In this document: positions 7,925-15,142 of the stretch, piece after piece
Layout of the letters: each line of letters begins with the position of its first letter
Numbering within the stretch: the stretch's first letter is position 1
DNA from: an uncultured Bacteroidota bacterium
GTDB taxonomy: Bacteria; Bacteroidota; Bacteroidia; Flavobacteriales; Flavobacteriaceae
Length of the DNA: 18,075 nucleotides
Reading direction: 5' to 3'
NCBI GenBank assembly: GCA_902628605.1
Contig: CACONV010000015.1
Span: 1-18,075, forward strand
Program-made: the position numbers and the translations under genes
The notes under the pieces: model-generated
What the model saw: the letters and a program-made list of their open reading frames with translations, nothing else
What the model was told of the DNA's origin: nothing
The model's database searches: none

Positions 7925-8129
7925 TCAATGATTTGACTAATTGATTTATACCTATATAACCCATTGCTACTGCAACTGATGAAAGAAAAACTCCAAGCAA
8001 TAGAACTGGAAAAAAAAGAATATTTTCTTGATTTTTAAACGCTTGCATAATTACAATAGGCGAAACAAAACATAAAACTATAAAGTAAAAAATTTTTCTT
8101 AAAGACTTTTTAAAAAGAGTATTATTCAT
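7902..8129 (-). CDS. Small two-helix membrane protein, DUF6095-like
   Basis: A 75-residue protein with two predicted membrane helices (about residues 13-29 and 37-60), a basic N-terminus and a Lys-rich C-terminal tail. The loop reads MQAFKNQEN, followed by a conserved-looking FFPVLLLG segment. This pattern recalls the small DUF6095 proteins encoded beside murQ in flavobacteria; that assignment is from memory of the family and has no biochemical function attached. Its ATG overlaps the murQ TGA stop in an ATGA junction, so the two are translationally coupled. This suggests, but does not prove, a link with murein recycling or the inner membrane. It lacks a lipobox and a cleavable signal peptide. 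Confidence 0.75.
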   Translation of the reverse strand: MNNTLFKKSLRKIFYFIVLCFVSPIVIMQAFKNQENILFFPVLLLGVFLSSVAVAMGYIGINQLVKSLIGKIKKD

Positions 8130-8941
8130 TTCAATTGCTGGTTTTCAATCACTTTTCTTATACTACCGAACTCTTTGAACAATTCCGAAGCTTTATCTTT
8201 TGATATGCCTAAACTTTTTTCAATGATTCTAATTGCTCTTTCTTTAAGTTTATTATTATTTGTTTGCATATCTATCATTTTATTTCCTTTAATATGTCCT
8301 AGTTTAACCATTGCGGACGTAGTTATCATATTCAAAATCATTTTTTGAGCGGTGCCAGCTTTCATCCTAGTACTCCCAGTAATAAATTCTGGACCAACTA
8401 CAACTTCTATTGGAAATTTTGAAAATTTTGCTAAAGGGGTATTAAAATTGCAACAAATAGAGCCGGTTGAAATACCGTATTTATTACATGATTTTATACC
8501 TTCAACAACATAAGGGGTAGTCCCAGATGCAGCAATTCCAATTACAAAATCCTTTTTATTTATTTTTTTATCACAAAGATCCTGCCACGCCTGAGTCTTT
8601 GAATCTTCTGCGTGTTCGACACTTTTATATAGTGCATCAGTACCTCCTGCAATTATTCCATTAACTTTCCAATCAGGTGTTCCAAAAGTTGGTGGACATT
8701 CTGTAGCATCTAAAACACCTAATCTCCCACTAGTACCAGCTCCAATATAAAATAATCTACCCTTGGATGAAAGTTTAGAAACCAATGCATCAACAAGCTT
8801 AGAAATTGATGGAAGAACTTTTTGTACCGAAGAACAAATTTTTTTGTCTTCATTATGAATTGAATTAATCAACTCAGAAGTAGAAAGTTTTTCTAAATTT
8901 TCATAAATTGAGTCTTGCTCTGTAACTTTTTTGATTGACAT
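8126..8941 (-). CDS. murQ: N-acetylmuramic acid 6-phosphate etherase
   Basis: A 271-residue SIS-domain enzyme that cleaves the lactyl ether of MurNAc-6-phosphate to give GlcNAc-6-phosphate and lactate in cell-wall recycling. The N-terminus has TEQDSIYENLEKLS, the phosphosugar site contains FYIGAGTSGRLGVLDATECPP, and the C-terminal part has GPEFITGSTRMKAGTAQK and MIDMQTNN. The two glutamates that correspond to the catalytic pair of characterised MurQ are Glu81 and Glu112. It is shorter than E. coli MurQ (298) mainly at the C-terminus, which is normal for Bacteroidota. No anmK, murP or murR lies next to it in the window. It begins 23 bases after icd and overlaps the small membrane-protein gene by four bases. 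Confidence 0.96.
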   Translation of the reverse strand: MSIKKVTEQDSIYENLEKLSTSELINSIHNEDKKICSSVQKVLPSISKLVDALVSKLSSKGRLFYIGAGTSGRLGVLDATECPPTFGTPDWKVNGIIAGGTDALYKSVEHAEDSKTQAWQDLCDKKINKKDFVIGIAASGTTPYVVEGIKSCNKYGISTGSICCNFNTPLAKFSKFPIEVVVGPEFITGSTRMKAGTAQKMILNMITTSAMVKLGHIKGNKMIDMQTNNNKLKERAIRIIEKSLGISKDKASELFKEFGSIRKVIENQQLK

Positions 8942-8964
8942 TTCTATTATTTCACTAAAATCAA

Positions 8965-10206
8965 TTATTTGTTTAAAAAATCTAACTTTTTATCCAAATT
9001 ATCTTTAATGAGGTTTAAAAAATCTTGAGTATTTAGGTAATGATTTGAATTTAAATTTTCTTTATGAAGCAGCATAGCTAAGTCTTTTGTCATAAAACCA
9101 CTCTCAACAACATTTATGCAAACTTCTTCTAACAACATACAAAATTTTTTGAGTTTTGAATTTCTATCTATTTTAGCCCTATGTGTAAGTCCACGAGTCC
9201 ATGCAAAAATTGAAGCAATTGGATTAGTTGAAGTGGGTTTTCCTTTTTGATGCTCTCTATAGTGTCTAGTTACTGTACCATGAGCTGCTTCAGCTTCTAA
9301 TGTATTCCCGTCTGGAGTTACAAGTGTGGAAGTCATTAAACCTAAAGACCCAAATCCTTGAGCGACAGTATCAGACTGGACATCCCCGTCGTAGTTTTTA
9401 CACGCCCAAACAAAACCACCTTTCCATTTCATGGCTGCTGCAACCATATCGTCTATGAGTCTGTGTTCATAAAAAATTCCAATTTTTCTGAACTTTTCTT
9501 TAAATTCATTTTCATAGACGTCATGAAAAATATCTTTAAATCTTCCATCATATGCTTTCAATATTGTATTTTTTGTCGAGAGATAGAGGGGCCATCTTTT
9601 TGAGATAGCTTGATTCATACATGATCTTGCAAACCCATAAATAGATGACTCAATATTATACATAGCCATAGCGACACCATCTTCTTGAAAATTATATACC
9701 TCCCATGTTAAGGTTTCGTCTCCATTTTCGGGAGTAAATGTCATTGTCAAAGTCCCTTTACCGTGTGTTACTATATCTGTAGCTTTGTATTGGTCTCCGA
9801 ATGCGTGCCTACCAATACAAATAGGTTTATCCCACCCTTGAACATATTTCGGTATATTTTTCATAATAATAGGTTCTCTGAATACAGTTCCTCCAACAAT
9901 ATTTCTAATCGTTCCATTTGGAGAACGCCACATTTTTTTTAAAGTGTACTCTTGAACTCTTTGTTCATCAGGAGTAATAGTTGCACACTTAATTCCTACA
10001 TTAAATTTTTTAATTGCTTCCGCAGCTTTTACGGTTACTAAATCATTAGTAAAATCTCTATTTTTTATACCTAAATCAAAATACTTAATTTCAATATCCA
10101 AGTAAGGAAGAATCAATTTTTCTTTTATAAACTTCCATATGACTCTTGTCATTTCGTCCCCATCCATTTCTACTACAGGACTTTTTACTTTGATTTTTTT
10201 AATCAT
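8965..10206 (-). CDS. icd: NADP-dependent isocitrate dehydrogenase, eukaryotic-like homodimeric type
   Basis: A 413-residue enzyme that oxidises isocitrate to 2-oxoglutarate and CO2 with NADP in the TCA cycle. It belongs to the subfamily that includes human IDH1/IDH2 rather than E. coli Icd. The N-terminus shows [14 protein letters not shown], and substrate residues align by motif with human IDH1: Ser95 and Arg101 (human S94, R100), Arg110 (R109) and Arg133 in [15 protein letters not shown] (R132), with Tyr140. The NADP-binding segment [15 protein letters not shown] and the following [15 protein letters not shown] are complete. The start ATG comes just after the rplS terminator, so the gene probably has a separate promoter, although none was recognised in the short gap. 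It is followed after 23 bases by murQ. Confidence 0.96.
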   Translation of the reverse strand: MIKKIKVKSPVVEMDGDEMTRVIWKFIKEKLILPYLDIEIKYFDLGIKNRDFTNDLVTVKAAEAIKKFNVGIKCATITPDEQRVQEYTLKKMWRSPNGTIRNIVGGTVFREPIIMKNIPKYVQGWDKPICIGRHAFGDQYKATDIVTHGKGTLTMTFTPENGDETLTWEVYNFQEDGVAMAMYNIESSIYGFARSCMNQAISKRWPLYLSTKNTILKAYDGRFKDIFHDVYENEFKEKFRKIGIFYEHRLIDDMVAAAMKWKGGFVWACKNYDGDVQSDTVAQGFGSLGLMTSTLVTPDGNTLEAEAAHGTVTRHYREHQKGKPTSTNPIASIFAWTRGLTHRAKIDRNSKLKKFCMLLEEVCINVVESGFMTKDLAMLLHKENLNSNHYLNTQDFLNLIKDNLDKKLDFLNK

Positions 10207-10224
10207 TTTTGTTACATAAAAATT

Positions 10225-10249
10225 AAAAAAGTCGCATAAGCGACTTTTA
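10225..10249 (-). terminator. Intrinsic terminator of rplS
   Basis: Directly after the rplS stop codon the minus strand carries a perfect nine-base-pair stem (AAAAGTCGC paired with GCGACTTTT), a four-base loop and a run of T residues. In plus-strand coordinates the arms are 10227-10235 and 10240-10248. Four G-C or C-G pairs at the loop end make it by far the strongest hairpin seen in any gap of the window. It probably ends the degP-trmD-rplS transcript and insulates icd. Confidence 0.85.
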
Positions 10250-10250
10250 T

Positions 10251-10601
10251 CTATATTTGAAGTTCTTTAATCTTCGCTTTTTTACCTCTTAACTTTCTAA
10301 AATAAAAAATTCTTGATTTTCTCACTTTTCCTTTCTTGTTAATTTCAATCTTTTGAAGAGTTGGCATGTTCAATGGAAATATTCTTTCTACTCCAATTGT
10401 CCCTGACATTTTTCTAATAGTAAATGTCTTGTTCAAACCCTCACCTTTAATTTGAATTACAACACCTTTAAAAAATTGAGTTCTTATTTTTTCACCTTCA
10501 CGGATTTCGTAATAGGCAGTTACAGTATCACCTGCCTTAAATGAAGGAAAATTTTTATTTTCAACTAATTGTTCTTGTATGCTTTTTATGATAGCATTCA
10601 T
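10251..10601 (-). CDS. rplS: Large-subunit ribosomal protein L19
   Basis: A 116-residue 50S protein at the subunit interface (E. coli 115). It has the L19 pattern [49 protein letters not shown] and the basic end [19 protein letters not shown]. The frame is open back to a TTG at 10631, but the family begins near [12 protein letters not shown], so the ATG at 10599-10601 is the right start; the extra ten codons overlap the promoter. It follows trmD, the conserved pairing also seen in E. coli (rpsP-rimM-trmD-rplS), but here rpsP and rimM are absent and degP precedes trmD. It has its own promoter and terminator, consistent with ribosomal-protein-level expression independent of trmD. Confidence 0.96.
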   Translation of the reverse strand: MNAIIKSIQEQLVENKNFPSFKAGDTVTAYYEIREGEKIRTQFFKGVVIQIKGEGLNKTFTIRKMSGTIGVERIFPLNMPTLQKIEINKKGKVRKSRIFYFRKLRGKKAKIKELQI

Positions 10602-10620
10602 GTTTATGATTATGAGACTG

Positions 10621-10651
10621 CAAAAATACAATTATTTTTTCGTCAAAACAA
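10621..10651 (-). promoter_or_regulatory. Bacteroidota-type promoter for rplS
   Basis: On the minus strand TATTTTTG (10628-10621) is an exact match to the -7 consensus TAnnTTTG used by the main Bacteroidota sigma factor. A TTG at 10651-10649 lies 20 bases upstream, within the reported spacing for the -33 element; an alternative TTTTGAC core lies at 10648-10642. Transcription would start about 7 bases downstream, leaving a short leader before the ATG at 10601. The position in the gap between trmD and rplS supports a real internal promoter. Confidence 0.75.
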
Positions 10652-10688
10652 TATTCTACATCCATATATTAACTTATTAACCTTCGTT

Positions 10689-11360
10689 TCATAGTAAATC
10701 AGGTCGGTGTTTTTTAGTCCTTTCAAAAGATTTTTTATCTCTCCATCTTTCAATCTCTTTATTATTTCCAGAAATTAAAATTTTTGGAACTTTTAATCCT
10801 TTGTAATTTTCTGGGCGAGTGTAGACAGGTTCTGATAGTCTATTGTCTTGGAAACTATCTGTTAATGCTGATGATTCATCTCCTAATACTCCTGGAATTA
10901 ATCTTATAATTGAGTCACAAAATACAGCTGCTGCAAGCTCTCCTCCAGATAAAACATAATCACCGATAGAAATTTCATTAGTTACTAAATGTTGTCTAAT
11001 TCTTTGATCTATACCCTTATAATGTCCACAAATCAATATTATATTTTCTGATAAAGAAAACTTATTACTTGATTTTTGAGTGAGTTTTTCTCCCTCGGGA
11101 GTCAAATAGATTATATATGAATAATCACGATCTCCTTTTAACTTTTTTATACAATCATAGATGGGCTGTATCATAAGCACCATACCACTTCCTCCTCCAT
11201 ATTGGTAGTCATCAACTTTTTTTTGTTTGTTTTTTGAAAAGTCTCTGATATTGTGATAATTAATAGATATTAAATCTTTGTTTAAAGCTTTTTTGATAAT
11301 AGAATGTTCTAAGGAGTTTTTAATTATGTCGGGGAATAGTGATAATATATCAATTCTCAT
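10689..11360 (-). CDS. trmD: tRNA (guanine-N1)-methyltransferase
   Basis: A 223-residue SPOUT-class enzyme that methylates G37 next to the anticodon and so prevents +1 frameshifting. It shows the N-terminal RIDILSLFPDI, the substrate region DDYQYGGGSGM, the strand ILICGHYKGIDQRI and the trefoil-knot AdoMet site EISIGDYVLSGGELAA, followed by the linker and DSF with the expected catalytic Asp. Length is slightly below E. coli TrmD (255), the difference lying at the C-terminus, which ends normally in KKHRPDLL. Gln replaces the Pro that usually precedes YGGG. It starts 11 bases after degP and is probably transcribed with it. Confidence 0.96.
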   Translation of the reverse strand: MRIDILSLFPDIIKNSLEHSIIKKALNKDLISINYHNIRDFSKNKQKKVDDYQYGGGSGMVLMIQPIYDCIKKLKGDRDYSYIIYLTPEGEKLTQKSSNKFSLSENIILICGHYKGIDQRIRQHLVTNEISIGDYVLSGGELAAAVFCDSIIRLIPGVLGDESSALTDSFQDNRLSEPVYTRPENYKGLKVPKILISGNNKEIERWRDKKSFERTKKHRPDLL

Positions 11361-11371
11361 ATAAGTTAAAT

Positions 11372-12730
11372 CTAAAAGCGCAATCGAATTTTTTCTCCGT
11401 TAGGGTTAATGTAAGTTAACCATTTTACACTTTCTGGTTGCATTTGCAAAACTTGGTCTACCGCATCAATTGAATTCCCATTGATATCAATTAAAATTGA
11501 ATTATCCTCTATTTGGCCTTTTAAAAATTCTCCCGAATCAACAATCCTGAGTCCACTTTCAACATTCAAGTTTTCTTTTTCTTTTTTCGTTAAATTAGAA
11601 AGGGTCATATTTAAAAACTGTACAGTTTTTGTTTTTTCTAATTTTACCATTAAGTATTTTTTTATGTCATTTCTAAAGAATCCTAATTTCACTTTATCGC
11701 CTGGTCTTTTGCTCTCAAGATATCCTGTTAAGTCAGAAAATTTTTTAATTTTTATATTATCCACAGAAATTAAAACATCTCCTTTTTTTATTCCAGCATT
11801 AAAAGCACCCATATTTTCTAGGACGCTACTTACATAAAAACCCTCAGTCTGTTTGATGTTATTTTCGTTTATGAATTTTTCAAATTCAGGAGAAATTGCA
11901 AAGCCCTGAACTCCTAACATTCCTTTTTGATTAGTTCCAAATTCTATAATATCTTCGAAAACCTTTCTCGCTATATTACTCGGAACTGCAAAAGAATAAC
12001 CTTCAAAACCTCCTGAAATTGTTGTAATTGCAGTATTAATACCAATTAATTCACCGCTTAAATTAACTAATGCACCTCCACTGTTACCTTGGTTTACAGC
12101 TGCATCTGTTTGAATAAAAGACTGATTTCTTCTATCAAGTTTATTTAAATCTCTAGATTTGGCACTAATAATTCCCGCTGTAACTGTAGAATTTAAGTTG
12201 AATGGGTTTCCAATAGCTAAAACCCATTCGCCAATTTTTGTATTATCTGAATTACCAAAATAGAGGTAGGGAAGTAATTTTTGAGTTTGAATTTTTAATA
12301 CAGCAATGTCAGTATAAGGGTCAGTTCCAACAAGTTTTGCTTCGTATCTTATGTTATCATTAGTTGTAACTTCAATTTTACTTGCATCCTCGATAACATG
12401 GTTATTCGTTATAATTAAACCATCTGGTGAGACAATTACACCTGAACCAGTTCCAATTCGGTTTTGAGGGTTTCTATTTCTGCCGTAAAAATAATCCAAA
12501 TAAGAAAAGTCATCTGAAACAATTGAGGTGTTTTTAACATGAACAACAGCATTAATACTTTTTTCAGCAGCTTCAACGAAATCAACAGGTTGAGCAAGAA
12601 CTCTGTTTAAAGAAGGAGTAAAGTTGACTGAACGAGGATATAATTCGCTAATAGTATCTTTAGATTTCTTTTCATTTGAGCATGAAAAAAAAATCATAAA
12701 GAGAAACCAAAACTTCAAATATGTTTTCAT
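11372..12730 (-). CDS. degP: DegP/HtrA-type serine protease, predicted lipoprotein
   Basis: A 452-residue envelope protease/chaperone of the HtrA family. The N-terminus has Lys2 and Lys6, a hydrophobic stretch and FFSCSN, a plausible signal-peptidase II site with Cys17 as the lipidated residue, so the protein is probably membrane-anchored by lipid rather than free in the periplasm. The trypsin-like domain carries the catalytic triad His111 (ITNNHV), Asp141 (YTDIAVLK) and Ser217 (NQGNSGGAL), spaced as in E. coli DegP. A PDZ domain follows at about 265-360 (GFYVSSVLENMGAFNAGIKKGDVL), and the last 90 residues resemble a shortened second PDZ. It is the first gene of a minus-strand run with trmD and rplS and is divergent from dapF. 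It could equally be called DegQ-like. Confidence 0.93.
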   Translation of the reverse strand: MKTYLKFWFLFMIFFSCSNEKKSKDTISELYPRSVNFTPSLNRVLAQPVDFVEAAEKSINAVVHVKNTSIVSDDFSYLDYFYGRNRNPQNRIGTGSGVIVSPDGLIITNNHVIEDASKIEVTTNDNIRYEAKLVGTDPYTDIAVLKIQTQKLLPYLYFGNSDNTKIGEWVLAIGNPFNLNSTVTAGIISAKSRDLNKLDRRNQSFIQTDAAVNQGNSGGALVNLSGELIGINTAITTISGGFEGYSFAVPSNIARKVFEDIIEFGTNQKGMLGVQGFAISPEFEKFINENNIKQTEGFYVSSVLENMGAFNAGIKKGDVLISVDNIKIKKFSDLTGYLESKRPGDKVKLGFFRNDIKKYLMVKLEKTKTVQFLNMTLSNLTKKEKENLNVESGLRIVDSGEFLKGQIEDNSILIDINGNSIDAVDQVLQMQPESVKWLTYINPNGEKIRLRF

Positions 12731-12829
12731 TACTTAATTATTTTGTACAAATTTTATAAATAATAACTTCGTATTAAGTTTACAATTTTTCATTTAACTC
12801 CATTTTAACAATAAAAATATAAAACTTCA
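12731..12829. other. Divergent degP/dapF promoter region
   Basis: This 99-base gap between two divergent starts should contain promoters for both directions. The minus strand has TAAAATTTG (12761-12753), one base longer than TAnnTTTG, some 23 bases before degP; the plus strand has TTATTTTG near 12738, one mismatch from the consensus but far from dapF. Neither has a convincing upstream element, so no promoter is called. No hairpin or RNA gene is visible. Confidence 0.5.
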
Positions 12830-13603
12830 ATGAAAATAAAATTTGAGAAATACGAATCGGGAGGAAATGACTTTGTGTTAATAGATGACAGAAATAATTT
12901 ATATGATTTAAATTCAGATAAAATAAAAACAATTTGTGACAGGAATTTTGGAATTGGATCTGATGGATTAATTATTTTGAAGAAATCTAAAATTGCAGAT
13001 TTTAAAATGATTTATTACAATTCGAATGGCCAAACAAGCTCATTATGCGGTAATGGAACTAGGTGTCTTTTTTCTTTTTCATTAAGTTTAGGCATCAATA
13101 AAAAAATAGCAAAAATTGAAACATCTGAAGGAATTTATACAGCAACAATTTCAAATAGAAATTTGGTGTCTTTAAAAATGAAAAATATTTATAATATTCA
13201 TCTATTTGATAATAAAGCATATTTAAATTCTGGTTCTCCTCACCACGTTGAAATGATTGATGATTTAAATAAAATATCAGTAAAAAATTTGGGTTCATCA
13301 ATTCGTTTTTCTAATAGGTACTCTCCTGATGGTACAAATGTTAATTTTTTTAATAAAATAAACGATAAAAAATTTGAAATTAGAACATATGAACGTGGAG
13401 TTGAAGATGAAACCCTATCGTGTGGGACAGGTGCTACTGCCGTTGCGATAGCAGCTCATGCAATGAGGTTAACAAATCAAAGTGAAATAATAATTAAAAC
13501 TAAAGGGGGAGAATTAATTATTTCGTTTGAAACCTCAAAAAACGGATATAAGAATATTTATCTCGAAGGACCTACAAGATTTGTTTTTAAAGGAGAATAT
13601 TGA
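12830..13603 (+). CDS. dapF: Diaminopimelate epimerase
   Basis: A 257-residue cofactor-independent racemase that converts LL- to meso-diaminopimelate for lysine and peptidoglycan synthesis. The two active-site cysteines are visible as Cys73 in SLCGNGTRC and Cys198 in LSCGTGATA. The N-terminal KYESGGNDFVLID, the GIGSDGLI motif and RYSPDGTNVNF are the other conserved blocks. It is somewhat shorter than E. coli DapF (274), as is common in Bacteroidota. The ATG is the only suitable start. The stop TGA overlaps the next ATG by one base. Meso-diaminopimelate feeds the murein that MltG, two genes downstream, later cuts. Confidence 0.97.
   Translation: MKIKFEKYESGGNDFVLIDDRNNLYDLNSDKIKTICDRNFGIGSDGLIILKKSKIADFKMIYYNSNGQTSSLCGNGTRCLFSFSLSLGINKKIAKIETSEGIYTATISNRNLVSLKMKNIYNIHLFDNKAYLNSGSPHHVEMIDDLNKISVKNLGSSIRFSNRYSPDGTNVNFFNKINDKKFEIRTYERGVEDETLSCGTGATAVAIAAHAMRLTNQSEIIIKTKGGELIISFETSKNGYKNIYLEGPTRFVFKGEY
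13590..13595 (+). promoter_or_regulatory. Shine-Dalgarno sequence for the GNAT gene
   Basis: AAGGAG seven bases before the ATG at 13603 is a good Shine-Dalgarno match. Such sites are scarce in this window and in Bacteroidota generally. It favours the ATG at 13603 over the TTG at 13600. It may be partly fortuitous, as it lies in the last dapF codons (Lys-Gly-Glu). Confidence 0.5.
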
Positions 13604-14121
13604 TGAGAGCAGACAAAATTTATCTTCGAGCCCTTGAACTAGACGATTTAGAGTTTTTGTTTGAAATTGAGAATAATAGGGATTTCTGGGAAATATCTTA
13701 TACGATACTTCCATTTTCAAAATATTATCTTGAAAAATATATCAAGGAATCGAATCATGACATTTTTTCAGAAAAACAGTTTCGTTTTGTTATAAGTATT
13801 GAAAATAAATATCCTGTCGGATTGATTGATTTATTTGATTTTGACCCGATTAATCACCGTGCTGGGATTGGTATAGTCATAAATAACAACCAAAGAAAAA
13901 AGGGCTATGCCATAAAATCAGTCAAATTAATTGAAGATTATTCAAGAAAAAATTTACAGATTCATCAATTATATGTCAATGTGAGGATAGATAACAAAAA
14001 TAGTTTGGATTTGTTTAAGAAGCTGGGTTACGTGGAAATCGGAATTAAAAAGGATTGGAATTATCTTGATGGTCAATATATAGATGAAGTGTTATTTCAG
14101 AAAATTTTGGGTAGTGAATAA
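13603..14121 (+). CDS. GNAT-family N-acetyltransferase (RimJ/RimL-like)
   Basis: A 172-residue protein of the Gcn5-related acetyltransferase fold, which transfers acetyl from acetyl-CoA to an amine. The start IYLRALELDDLEFLFEIENN is typical of the RimJ/RimL/SpeG branch. The acetyl-CoA pyrophosphate loop is QRKKGYA (Q/R-x-x-G-x-G/A) after strand AGIGIVINNN, and the C-terminal VRIDNKNSLDLFKKLGYVEIG is the usual motif-B region. The substrate is not readable from sequence; ribosomal protein, polyamine and small-molecule amines are all known for this branch. It overlaps dapF by one base (TGATG) and mltG by eight, so all three are likely translated together. The same gene is often found between dapF and mltG in flavobacteria, as I recall, which hints at a conserved role near the envelope. 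Confidence 0.88.
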   Translation: MRADKIYLRALELDDLEFLFEIENNRDFWEISYTILPFSKYYLEKYIKESNHDIFSEKQFRFVISIENKYPVGLIDLFDFDPINHRAGIGIVINNNQRKKGYAIKSVKLIEDYSRKNLQIHQLYVNVRIDNKNSLDLFKKLGYVEIGIKKDWNYLDGQYIDEVLFQKILGSE

Positions 14122-15136
14122 TAAAAAATATCTTATTCTGTTATCTTTTTTTTTATTCTTTTTGGTTGTTATTTTTTGTTGGCTTTTTCTAGTGTCTAAT
14201 ATCTTAGTTGAAAATAAAAAATTAGAATTTTATATTAAAAAAAACACGTCTTTTACGGAATTTTTCAAAATTATAAGCCCTCATCTTAAATCTAAAACAA
14301 GTTTTAGACTTGCATCTAAGTTGAAAAAGTTTGACAAAAATATAAAGCCAGGTAGATATATAATTGAAAAATCAATGAATAACAACCAACTTATAAATAA
14401 CTTAAGAGTTAATAACATTCCAGTCAACCTTACTTTTAACAACTTGGAAAGAATTGAAAATTTAGCGTCAGTTATATCAAACCAATTAGAAGTTGACAGT
14501 CTAGATCTGATTAATCAACTTTTAAATGAAGAATTTCTAAAAAAAAATGGATTTAATTCATACAACGCACTTTCAATGTACATCCCAAATTCTTATGAAT
14601 TATTTTGGAATACAAGCTCTGTTAACTTTCAAAAAAGAATGTATAGGGAATACTTAAAATTTTGGAATGAGGAAAGACTTTCTAGAGCTAAAGAAATTAA
14701 TTTAACCCCAATACAAGTTAGTATTCTGGCTTCAATAGTTAATAAAGAATCATCTAAAAATATAGAAAGGCCTGTCATTGCAGGAGTATATTTAAATCGG
14801 CTTAATAAAAAAATTAAACTTCAAGCGGATCCCACTGTTATTTATTCTATGAAAAAAAATGAGAATAATTTTAAAAAGATTATTAAAAGAGTACTTTTTA
14901 AAGATTTAAATTTAAATTCTAAATACAATACATATAGATATTTTGGTTTACCACCAGGTCCAATTTGCATGCCTGATATTTCTTCAATTGACGCAGTTTT
15001 AAATTATAAAAAACATGACTATTTATACTTTGTTGCAAATCCAAATAAGCCAGGTTATCACTCATTTTCAAAAAACTTGAGAGATCACAATAATTACAGA
15101 AGGGTTTACTTAAATTGGTTAAGAAAAAAAAAGTAG
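14114..15136 (+). CDS. mltG: Endolytic murein transglycosylase MltG (YceG-like)
   Basis: An inner-membrane lytic transglycosylase that cuts nascent glycan strands within the chain and is thought to set their length. One N-terminal membrane segment (about residues 6-31) precedes a LysM-like part and the YceG catalytic domain. The catalytic Glu is in ILASIVNKES (residue 212 counted from the GTG start; E. coli Glu218). The later QADPTVIY and YFGLPPGPICMPDISSIDAVLN motifs are complete. The start is uncertain: GTG at 14114 gives 340 residues and an eight-base overlap with the GNAT gene, while an ATG at 14084 adds ten residues and increases the overlap to 38 bases. I prefer the GTG because the membrane anchor follows at once. 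The gene ends six bases before the convergent methylase gene. Confidence 0.93.
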   Translation: MNNKKYLILLSFFLFFLVVIFCWLFLVSNILVENKKLEFYIKKNTSFTEFFKIISPHLKSKTSFRLASKLKKFDKNIKPGRYIIEKSMNNNQLINNLRVNNIPVNLTFNNLERIENLASVISNQLEVDSLDLINQLLNEEFLKKNGFNSYNALSMYIPNSYELFWNTSSVNFQKRMYREYLKFWNEERLSRAKEINLTPIQVSILASIVNKESSKNIERPVIAGVYLNRLNKKIKLQADPTVIYSMKKNENNFKKIIKRVLFKDLNLNSKYNTYRYFGLPPGPICMPDISSIDAVLNYKKHDYLYFVANPNKPGYHSFSKNLRDHNNYRRVYLNWLRKKK

Positions 15137-15142
15137 GTTATA

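Noticed and set aside
11757..11765. A perfect DnaA box (TTATCCACA) on the plus strand
   Set aside because: It is single, lies inside the degP coding region (codons for Val-Asp-Asn-Ile), and has no neighbouring boxes or AT-rich unwinding element arranged as an origin. Chance or coding constraint explains it.
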